DNA of 64,000 bases. Origin: Gari tellinella. Lineage: Eukaryota; Mollusca; Bivalvia; Cardiida; Psammobiidae. A model generated the notes under the pieces. The model was given only the letters and a program-made list of their open reading frames with translations. It did no database searches and had not been told where the DNA came from. Shown one piece after another: positions 54,773-63,469 of the stretch; position 1 is the stretch's first letter; every line of letters begins with the position of its first letter. Location: assembly GCA_922989275.2 (NCBI GenBank), contig OV277867.1:43514070-43578069 (forward strand), read 5' to 3'. The position numbers were made by a program, and so were the translations under genes.

Positions 54773-55160
54773 TGATGTGTGTTAAATTATTAATCCCTGA
54801 AACAAAAGATTAGTCCCTTAATGAAATTACAAATAGACAATTCCTGTTTCCAGCTACGTGTTGTCCATTTTCGGCAAATGAAAGTAAATTTTTACAATAT
54901 GTTTTAAAATGATCACAAGTGAAGACACTAATCATGAGTTGTTGGCTTTCTTTTGTTAGAAAAATGCAAAATACATGTAGTCTAATAATGCAGACCCTGA
55001 TGATAGGGCTACTTCAGGAGTCTTCTGATCTGGATCTACACTGTTACATCTGAACACCTTGCAGGTGTACTGTTGGTAAAGGAACTGGATGCATGGCCTT
55101 GCTGCAAGAGTTCAATAAATTAAGTGCTAGATTAAATGATAAAAAGAGATCTTCATTCCT
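54773..55160 (+). other. Probable CABIN1 3' UTR, carrying a diverged TTAA-3 element
   Basis: Follows the stop codon. Contains a worn TTAA-3 element (CCCTGAAAC near 54794, core B half-sites near 55000-55040). AATAAA at 55114-55119 lies within that element's right end. A second AATAAA occurs at 56223-56228. Which one is used cannot be told from sequence alone. Confidence 0.5.
55114..55119 (+). terminator. Candidate polyadenylation signal AATAAA
   Basis: First AATAAA after the CABIN1 stop, in a context reading TTCAATAAATTAAG. It matches the region where intact TTAA-3 copies read TTCAAAGAGTTAA, so the signal may have arisen by mutation of a transposon end. Confidence 0.45.
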
Positions 55161-55680
55161 TTGTCTCATAGTTTGTGCTTCTTACGGGCTATAAAGAATA
55201 GATTAAAGATTACTTTTAGCCCTGAATGAATGAAGATTTAATCTTTATTTGGGTCTCATCATGGTTACATTTCATATACATATATACATTGTATCACATT
55301 TCAATATCATAACATGTTAACCATGCCATTTTTTAAAGAATTATAAGAGACTATTATCACCATTTATCACTATACATTTCACATTACATGTTCAACATAT
55401 AAAAAGCACGCAGAACTAGCCAATCCTACAATCCAATGGTTTTGCAAATATCTTATCAAAACGATTGTTTGTTAAGAACTGCTTTAAACTGTGACTTAAG
55501 AACTGACCGATCAAAATATGCCAATAAAGCCAGTTTGAATGAACGACTTTATTTTACAAGGGTAACTCACTTCAAACAGTTTGGATCTTGAACTTTTAGC
55601 TCAGTAAATTGGTATTTGATTTGAACCTAATAGTTCACCAATGATAAGCACTTTATATATTTTTTAAGCCCTAACGTGTT
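55120..55680. other. Downstream of CABIN1, unassigned
   Basis: AT-rich. TTTAATCTTTATTTGGG (55232) has the look of a retroposon tail in antisense, but no body or duplications were found. Confidence 0.35.
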
Positions 55681-55790
55681 GGAACTGGAAATTTATATCC
55701 TTCTTGAATATTTTGGACTCTGATCAGAAGTTTCATGAAGGAGCCCTTTTGATCAGGGTCTGCATTGTTTGTTGCATGTTTTGATTAATA
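55680..55790. repeat. Diverged TTAA-3/core B' fragment
   Basis: TTTTGGACTCTGATCAGAAG and GATCAGGGTCTGCATTGTTT around GAAGGAGCCC. Confidence 0.55.
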
Positions 55791-55834
55791 TGGGGACAAA
55801 TCCCTCAACAAGGAATAACACCAATTAATATATA

Positions 55835-56074
55835 CAGTAGAGAAAACGTTATTCTTTCCCGTTTAAACGCAAACAAACGCATCGCAATAAAACGTAGAAA
55901 ATGACTAGTTATTGACAATCCTGATCATTTATTTTAATCTGGGTGGCAAACAGTTTGGAGCCTGATCAGACGCCGGGTTACCCGGCGTCTGATCTGGCTC
56001 CAAACTGTTTGCACTGCAAATAATAGTTTTAACGTAAACGCGTTTATTGGGAAAGAATAATGTTTTCTCTACTG
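55835..56074. mobile_element. TA-2 element
   Basis: CAGTAGAGAAAACGTTATTC to AATGTTTTCTCTACTG between TAs. Core B perfect through GGGTTACCC. Confidence 0.88.
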
Positions 56075-56329
56075 TATGTATTGTAAGAGTGAAATTTGAA
56101 GATTGTTAAAGACTAAAGTTTTAAAGTTGGATAAAGTAAGCATACAGGGTGTTAAACAGATGTTTGAAAATCCACACCGTTATTTATTTGGCAAAATGTT
56201 TTTGAGTGTCATTGATAAAGAAAATAAATCATTCATTCTCATTGGATATTGGCTATTCTGTTGTTGATTATATCCTTTATAAGGAAAAAGCGGCACATCT
56301 TACAGATGTGTCTCATTCTGTTCCTATGC

Positions 56330-56583
56330 CTAACCATTTCCCCATATAGCACCTTTTAGCACATTTAGTTTATTACTCCACTGAAGAAAAGAGTTTCAAT
56401 TTATTCAGTCATAAACATGTACCATAAATCATAAGAAATATTTTCCATACCCTAGCAGATGGTAGCTTAAAGCAGGCTTGAAGTAAATTAGAATGTGTCT
56501 TAAGGTGCATTCTGCTTTACTTTCAATCTGCTTTATCAGATAACCTGTCTTCAAAACTAGAAACAGGTCATTGGATAAAGGGT
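56330..56583. mobile_element. TTAA-1 element, worn ends
   Basis: TAACCATTTCCCCATATAGC left, CATTGGATAAAGGGTA right. Core A with one-base insertion (GCAGGCTTGAAGTAAA). Confidence 0.7.
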
Positions 56584-56814
56584 ATACTGGTGGACCCTTT
56601 AAGTTTCCAATTCAGTCTAGTGATTTCTTAGCTTTTCAAAGTAAAAGAAAAATATAGCTATTAATTAATGTCACCCTACTGTCTGCATTTCTCAAAAACT
56701 TTCAAAGGTATCCATTTGAAAACTTACAATACTTGCTCAGTATCTAAAGGTTAACTCAATAAAACAAGGCAGGTAACTCTTGGATTTGTTATTTCATTGT
56801 TACTGCCTTAAGTT

Positions 56815-57308
56815 ATACCCTCGCGGCTCATCAAGGGGGTATATAGGGATATCTGCCTCTCTGTGTGTTGTGTGTCCATACGTGATACTTTTTGTCCGGA
56901 GTATATTTGCTTTACCACATTAGCTAGGGACACCAAATTTGTTGTGTGAGTACATCTTTGGATTGTAGAGTGTTGCATACTACTTTTAGGTGACCTTTAC
57001 CTTTGACCTCAATCTTTAAAAAAAAGCTTGTCTGGAGCATATCTTCTGTACATTTTCAGCTAGGAATAGCAAATTTGGTGTGCGAGTACATTATCGGATT
57101 GCAGAGTGTTGCGTACTTCTTTCAGGTCACTGTGATCTTGACCTTAGCCTTTGACCTCAATTGTAAAATGTTTGTATGCATGTAACTCATTTTGTCAGGA
57201 GTACATTTCCTTAACTGCATCAGCTAGGAATAGCAAATTTTGGTTGTGAGCATCTTGGGATGGCGGATTGTTTAATACTACTTTTAGGTCACAGTGACCT
57301 TGGCCTTA
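56815..57308 (+). mobile_element. H-type tandem-repeat element truncated by H8
   Basis: TACCCTCGCGGCTCATCAAG start, then three about 145-bp units (GGAGTATATTTGCTTTACC, GGATTGTAGAGTGTTGC, GTGACCTTTACCTTTGACC). The 3' end is missing where H8 begins. Confidence 0.55.
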
Positions 57309-57310
57309 AA

Positions 57311-58218
57311 TTTTTAGCTCACCTGGCACGAAGTGCCAAGGTGAGCTTTTAGGATCGCTGGACGTCCGTCGTCTGTCTGTCTGTCCGTTCACAATTGGTT
57401 CGTTAACACTCTAGCGGCTACAAATTTCATCCAAATCTTCATGAAACTCGATGACAATGTTTGTCTTGATGAAATTTAGGTCAAGTTCGAATATGGGTCA
57501 TGTCGAGTCAAAAACTAGGTCACTAGGTCAAATCATAGAAAAATATTGTTAACACTCTAGAGGCTACAAATCTTGTGTGATCTTGATGAAACGTGCTTAA
57601 AATGTTTGCCTCATTGATATCTAGGTCGAATATAGGTCATGTTCGGTCAAAAACTAGGTCACTAGGTCAATTCATAGAAATACCTTAACACTCTAGAGGC
57701 TACAAATCTCATTGGAATTAAATGCATCCTAGTCAGAATGTTTGCCTATTTGATATCTAGGTCTAGTTTGAATATGGGTCATGTCCGGTCAAAAACTAGG
57801 TCACTAGGTCAAATCATAGAAAAACCTTGTTAACACTCTAGAGGCTTCAAATCTCATTGGATTTTAATGAAACTTAGTCAGAATGTTTGCCTAATTGATA
57901 TCTAGGTCAAGTTTGAATATGGGTCATGTCCGGTCAAAAACTAGGTCACTAGGTCAAATCATAGAAAAACATTGTTAACACTCTAGAGGCTACAAATCTC
58001 ATTAGATCTGAATGAAATATTGCCAGAATGTTTGCCTACATCAAAGCTAGGTCAAAATCAAATGTGGATTGTGTCTGGTCAGAAACTAGGTCAAATCATA
58101 GAAAAATCTTGATAAAACTCAGGTTGATTGTAGGTCATGTCTAGTCGTAATCTAGGTCACTATAGGTCATGTCTTACATGGTGTACCAGGTGAGCGATTT
58201 AGGGCCATGGTGGCCCTT
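57311..58218 (+). mobile_element. H8: H4-type tandem-repeat element
   Basis: TTTTAGCTCACCTGGCACG hairpin start. AGGTCACTAGGTCA at 57517, 57656, 57798 and 57943, a single half-site near 58087, and AGGTCACTATAGGTCA at 58154. Ends GTGAGCGATTTAGGGCC with GGCCCTT. Followed by GTTTAAT, which continues a TA-2 copy. Confidence 0.75.
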
Positions 58219-58318
58219 GTTTAATATGAGTAGCAAATATGTTGGAGCCTGATCAAACGCCGGGTTACCCGGCGTCTGACCTGGTTCCAATCTGTTTGCA
58301 ATGTAAATAATAGTTTTG
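58219..58318. repeat. TA-2 copy, left portion of a split element
   Basis: Core B (GTTGGAGCCTGATCAAACGC, GGGTTACCC) through GCAATGTAAATAATAGTTTT. The rest of the copy resumes at 62012 as AAATGCGTTTATTGAGAAAG. Confidence 0.82.
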
Positions 58319-58369
58319 TATACCATTGTGTATACCCGTACACAGGATATAGGTACCAGCGAGTCGAGA

Positions 58370-58800
58370 GAGTCGGCCAGTCGCTCTACAGTGCGTGTTT
58401 GTTTTTCATGGTTTCTAGCATAAAATGTTTATGACCAACATGTATTTAATATAGTATAAAGCGTGATGTCTCTGGGATATGCTGATGTCAAAACATTTCT
58501 GTTTTATTCAGAGAAACTCTCGTTAAATACATAAATATGCTGCCTAGTACCGGTAAATAACAACGATTGCTGACAAAAAAATATGATATCAACTGTTTTA
58601 AACGCCCTTGACTACAATATTTACATGAAAAACTTAGTCCATTTCAGAATAAGTCAAGTAACTCACTAATACCACACTGTTGGGTCATGATCTTAAGAAT
58701 AGAATTAAAACAAATTGTGCCAAGTGTACGGCATCTTGGTTGTGAGTGAAATATTGCTGTACGGCATATTGATATGTCACTGTACGGGGGTTTGCTACCA
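58370..58800 (+). repeat. Left arm of the long inverted repeat
   Basis: Pairs, with gaps and mismatches, with 61590-61995 on the other strand. Shared motifs include GTGTACGGCA/TGCCGTACAC and the GTACCGG/CGGTACC stretch. Confidence 0.7.
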
Positions 58801-59309
58801 GATATTTGGTCCTAAGAGCGTTTTGTTCTGTCACAGCTCGTCCTCAGGGTGTTACGTTCAACCAAAGGTAGCTGTGTACCGAGAATAGTCTTCCTATTTA
58901 TAAATTATATACCTTTCATTGTTAATTTACCTAAAATAGATAAACTAGATCTACAGCGGGAACACCTAATACGTTGAAAGTGAAACGATGAATATACGAC
59001 AAACATATTCTAACAGCTGCTCACGTAACATAATACTTTTGAAGCGAACGAGTAACTGTATCTGACTATATCTAATTCGAAGATTTCTATTAAATCTAAC
59101 ACAGAGTCAATAATTATTGCGGTCAATTTATGATATCAGACTAATCCACCCACTACTAAAATATTGAAATTCACATATAATTTCCGTCTGAGTTCTTTTC
59201 ATTTTGCACGAAGATATCGTGCAGTATGTTTACTGGGTTATGCGGTATCATTTACCACGGTGCGATCAGAATAAGTTGCCCACTTTAAAGTGTGCGGCTT
59301 TCAATTTTT

Positions 59310-60810
59310 AAAGACATTTCCTGATCTTTTTTCGGTGGTAACACCAAACCAGGTATAAAATCATGCAGCCATGTGCGGGTTTTGTCCTTACTGCTATATT
59401 GTCTAGGGATATACTCATCCAAGCGTTTCAAGTGAGGCCCATACCTTAAATTTATTAGTTTGGTCAGTAAAACCTATTGAGTGTGAGTATGTGAGGGCCT
59501 CTCTAGACAATTTCAGATTAGTGACATTGGCTTTGCACACTTCACTACTGCGTTACCTGTATTTTCACACATAGTGAGAACAATGGGGGTCTATCAATGG
59601 ACTGAGGAAATTTCTTTCACCTAGAGTCCTTTTATATAGAAAACTGCCGTGGTCGTGTAACACTTACTTGTTATTCCTTATTTTGCTCAGTTGTCATCTG
59701 ATTCAATAATATCGTGTGCGAAAAGACACTAAATCCTTTTTTTTCAATGTGAGTGATAACCAGTTTGAATAAAGATCAGAATTCGCGTAAAATACATTTC
59801 CTGACCTACTTTCGGTGGTAACACCAAACCAGGTTTAAAAGCATGCAACCCTGTGGAAGTTGTGCAGTTAGTGTTAACTTTTCTAGGGATAAATTCATTG
59901 AAGCGTTTCATGTGAGGCCCGTTAGTTTGGTTAAAAAACCATTGGAATAACTCTTGGGTGTGAGTATGTCAGGGCCTCTCTAGACAACTTGAGATTAGTG
60001 ACATCTGTTACGCACACTATACTCCTGCTTTACCTGTATTTTCACGCCTATTGCGAACAACGGGGTGCATCAAAGGACTTAAAGCGGCGGCTTGTCTTGA
60101 TCCAAACAGTTTGCAAATATTATCCAATGGGCACTTAGCGTTACGTTTATTCGAATGAAAGAGTTAAAATTGATATTTAGCACACATGTTGCTCAGCACG
60201 GACAGCACGCCTGTAATAAAGAACAATAACAGTAAGTGTACAATAACAGACGTTAAAGACATCTCCTGACAATCTTTTGATCATAACGCCTTGCCAGACA
60301 ATTTCCTTGCAAAAAGCATGGGTCTTGTGGACATGTCGATAGCGACGAACCATTGAATCGTCTCATGTGCGACCCGACCTTTATATTAGAATTAACTCTT
60401 TCCTCCCTGAAACTTTAAATGGAAAATTCCAGTTTCCATTTTAGTCTAGTCCATTTCTGACTTTTAAGGGTTGTTTTTGTCAATGTTTGGCATTGTGACA
60501 AACAGTGAAGACCCTGAACAGAGGGCTCCTTTCGGAGCCCTCTGATCAGGGTCTTCACTGTTTGCATAGGACAAGTGTACTATTCACATGTACACTGTTT
60601 GAAAAGCACGCCTATATGCGGGACTAGGGTTCAAAGAGTTAACCATTGAAAAGTACTAGAGCATGAGTATAACCTGGGTCTTACCAGATAAACTGAGATT
60701 GGTATACCCTTCGGCAGCTTGTGCTGCAAATGCTTTGAAAGTTACATTGACACCTTAAGAACAATGGGGGAACTCCATAAATGGACTGATGAAAAGTCTT
60801 TAAAGGACAG
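59310..60810 (+). repeat. Three tandem about 475-bp repeats inside the long-TIR element
   Basis: Units start near 59312 (GACATTTCCTGATC), 59793 (CATTTCCTGACC) and 60259 (GACATCTCCTGAC). The first two share TCGGTGGTAACACCAAACCA, CAAGTGAGGCCC-type and GGGCCTCTCTAGACAA motifs. The third is more diverged and holds a TTAA-3 insert. Confidence 0.78.
60392..60642. mobile_element. TTAA-3 element nested in the long-TIR element
   Basis: TTAACTCTTTCCTCCCTGAA to AGGGTTCAAAGAGTTAA. Core B' perfect at GGCTCCTTTCGGAGCC. Confidence 0.88.
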
Positions 60811-60844
60811 TTTTTGGATAACTCTGCGGGGTTGGTATATCCTT

Positions 60845-60975
60845 TAAACCCCTTTACCCCATAGCATGTTTTAGTTTTGCAGACGGATGAGTACTTAAGG
60901 TAGGTTTAGGTAAAGCAGAATGTGCCAGGGTAGGACGCATTTTGAGCTACTTTCAGTCTGCTTTCAGCTACCATG
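60845..60975. repeat. TTAA-1 fragment truncating the C2H2 gene
   Basis: ACCCCTTTACCCCATAGC, worn core A (AAGCAGAATGTGCC, CTTTCAGTCTGCTTTCAGC) to CTACCATGG, where gene-like sequence begins on the minus strand. Confidence 0.7.
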
Positions 60976-61583
60976 GAATAACTTACGAACTGTTCGCCAA
61001 AACAGTTTAACTTTACCAGAGTATCTCATAAAGGATGTCGACTTTTCTAAGTCGAACCAGCGAACAACATATGTGAAAAGCAAAAACATGTATGCTATGT
61101 TGTTAAGGGGAAATTTGCATTCAGAGACCATCCGATTGGATGCTATATAATCGTCAAGTTTGCCAGTCTGTTTCATTTCGTCAATGCCGCTTCGGATCAG
61201 GGATAGTACGTCTTTATATTCCCGAGATTCCTCTACAACAGGCAATTCGGTGTCTTGCAAACAAACATTCTCATGTTCTTCATTAAATGCAAACTTGCAC
61301 ATTTTTTTCAATGGAGAGTCATTGGGTGCAACGTATCGCTTATTATAGACATTACTCTCCCCTCCCCTCTACATTGTTCAGGTATAATTTTGAAGTTACA
61401 CACTTTTTCGGAAAAACAACGCTGGCGAAGGTATTTGAATTCCCGATAGCCATGCATCTCTATCAAGTGGGATATTACCTCCCGGAACGTGAGTAGTTGT
61501 TGCTTACAGTAAGAACATTTGTACAGGTCCATAATCTGTAAGAATAAATGAAAATGTACACAGTACATACTTGCACAAATCAA
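60964..61583 (-). pseudogene. C2H2 zinc-finger gene fragment, frameshifted and truncated
   Basis: Read on the minus strand. After an acceptor-like TTATTCTTACAG (61537 side), the frame starts MDLYKCSYCKQQL and continues TFREVISHLIEMH, a C-x2-C-x12-H-x4-H zinc finger. The frame breaks near 61308-61311 at a run of seven A (T on the plus strand). It continues one base over as KMCKFAFNEEHEN through LFTYVVRWFDLEKSTSF and ends KLFHGS. The final GS and stop codon come from a TTAA-1 fragment. I recall similar multi-copy proteins in bivalves but cannot name a family or function. The A-run could also be a sequencing error. Sits inside the long-TIR element and may be its cargo. Confidence 0.6.
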
Positions 61584-62011
61584 ACTGCCGTCGATTTCGA
61601 TGTAGATTTAAGCAATGTGCCGTACACTGGATTGAAAGGTTTTTGCAATATGCCGTTCACTAGCGTAGCCGTACATCTAACCAATTTTCATTTCGGGTTT
61701 TTAAAGCACATACGTCAAAAACAATAGTTTAAGTTTCATAAATGTCAATCAAGATAGCATAAATTATTCGTATAACATGAATAGTTCTCTTATGCAGCTA
61801 TTTATGATATTTTGTCAGCATCCGTTGTTATTTATCGGTACCAGGCAGCTTGTTTATACGTCTTACGAGACTGAAATGTTACGACATCAGCATGTTCCAG
61901 AAACACCACGCTTTAATATAGCATTATTTTACATATTGATCCTAGACATATAATTCTATAAAATCACGAAACATACCTGCACTCTAGAGCGATCTGCTAA
62001 CAACTCCACAA

Positions 62012-62045
62012 ATGCGTTTATTGAGAAAGAATAAAATATCAGTAA
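62012..62045. repeat. TA-2 copy, right end of the split element
   Basis: AAATGCGTTTATTGAGAAAG, AATAAAATATCAGTAAAG matches the family right end AAACGCGTTTATTGGGAAAG, worn at the terminus. Confidence 0.75.
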
Positions 62046-62921
62046 AGTTAGCGCAGCGGTCTCGTGCTGCACGGGAACCATACTTATCTCAAGTAGGAAA
62101 GTGTACGATGATGTACACTGAAAATATTTTTAAACGTCCACTTTTTAAACTCATATTTTTCGAAACGGGAAATGGTACACTGACGTAATAAGTTTTATTT
62201 CAAGTACTAGGTTGAATGTGCATTGAATTGAGTTCTTGAATTTTGAGTCTCTCTCTACGTTACGTCACACCTCCAAATTCGATGGTTTAGGTATTTTGCA
62301 CGTGCGAAACGTGTATGGGGACTTTAGTAAACACGGCTTTTGATTATTTGTTGGTCATCAATCGTCCTAACAGAAAAACATTTAATATGCCGAGAAGCGG
62401 ATTGGACTAATCACAAGAGCGCTCGAAATGTTGTATTCAGAGCCAACCTGAACTACCACGTTAACGTCATGGACGTTTAAGGTCCTGTTAGCTGCAGTAC
62501 TGTACCTCTAACTCTAGACCAAGGTCTACTAGAGCTACAGTTTGCTAGCATCTCTACAGTGGCGCAAATTCTGCAGCAGTTGTTTATCAGTTATATATGT
62601 TCAAACAGTTGAGAATTAATCTTTAAACTAATATTTAACAATATTTTGATATATAACCTTCTTGTGTTAAGTAATAACCCACTCGAAGACCATTTGAAAA
62701 CTTTTCGGTGTCGACCCACTATTTGTTTTGATTTTCCAAGCCGAAACAGAACTCGCGCATGCGTAAAACGCTGTCCGGTTAACATATAAGGCTTTCATTC
62801 ATAATTGGAAAACTTACTGAGCTGTGGTATTTTTGATGAATTCGAGGATTATTTTTGCCCAGGTAAACTAAAACATTTATTTTATTGCTAATATGGTTAA
62901 GGGTGGCAGCTTAAAAACAAG
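62046..62921. other. Intergenic, unassigned
   Basis: No frame, repeat end or RNA motif recognised. Local GC is slightly higher than in the introns. Confidence 0.45.
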
Positions 62922-63469
62922 TTTAAAGGGACTCGCAACCGGATGGTGTACTTGTCAAAATAAAATAAAATACTCAAATAAAAGCAAATTTGTGGCATTA
63001 TTTGGCTTCTGACATTAAAAAAATATGATCAGTCCAAAAAAAGTCTCAAGAATCGTCACCGAATCTTAGATTTTTAGATATTTCCCATCGTTTTTCTATA
63101 CCGACCAGTAGACGGTATAGTTGTTGTTGTTGCTTCTCTACACGGGCTTAGACATAAACACGAGCCGAATTACGAAGTTGTATGCACTTTCGATAGCTAC
63201 ACATTAAAATACGTTAAATCGATCCGAGATAAACGGATAGTTCCGTGGTCCATTGGTCTAAGCGGTTTCCCCTATTTTGCCTTCTGTCCGCCAATGCCGG
63301 GGCCCCGGGTTCGAATCCCACCAGAGACCAATATTTTTTTTTATTGAAATACATTTTTTTAAACAGAATTTCTTATCCTAAACTAATTCTTTACCATTTA
63401 TATAAGCGTTTGACACATATTTACAAATTACTATTTTTAATGCACCATCTGGTTGCGAGTCGCTTTAAA
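62922..63469. mobile_element. TIR element enclosing a tRNA-like unit
   Basis: TTTAAAGGGACTCGCAACCG left and GGTTGCGAGTCGCTTTAAA right are inverted over about 27 bp, including GGATGGTG/CACCATCT. 548 bp. The interior contains the tRNA-like sequence at 63240. Confidence 0.75.
63240..63331 (+). tRNA. tRNA-like sequence or tRNA pseudogene with Pol III terminator
   Basis: Box B is perfect (GGTTCGAATCC), box A-like sequence TGGTCCATTGGTCTAAGCGG begins near 63247, and the unit ends ACCAGAGACCA followed by ATATTTTTTTTT. The acceptor and T stems do not pair fully, and no anticodon loop can be placed confidently. I take it as a tRNA-derived pseudogene or SINE head, not a functional tRNA. Confidence 0.5.

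Larger units (their letters stand above)
58319..62011. mobile_element. 3.7-kb long-inverted-repeat element with broken C2H2 gene
   Basis: Both ends carry matching inverted stretches. Left GCTGCCTAGTACCGG then TAAATAACAACG (58530s) matches the complement of 61823-61853 (GTTGTTATTTATCGGTACC, AGGCAGC). Left GCTGATGTCAAAACATTTC matches the complement of GAAATGTTACGACATCAGC. CGCTCTACAGTGC near 58380 matches the complement of GCACTCTAGAGCG near 61980. The interior has three roughly 475-bp repeats and a minus-strand gene fragment. Insertion inside a TA-2 copy defines both outer limits. Transposon superfamily unknown. Confidence 0.75.

Noticed and set aside
53731..54465. 244-codon Ser-rich frame antisense to exon w31
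   Set aside because: Low-complexity complement of the Asp/Ser repeat; not a gene.
58800..59300. Possible coding exons in the left interior of the long-TIR element
   Set aside because: No frame longer than about 30 codons with a recognisable motif on either strand.
61160..61348. Plus-strand frames over the C2H2 fragment
   Set aside because: Antisense to a fragment with a well-formed zinc finger; no own support.
63240..63331. Functional tRNA gene
   Set aside because: Acceptor and T stems do not pair over their full length and no anticodon loop can be placed; kept as tRNA-like only.
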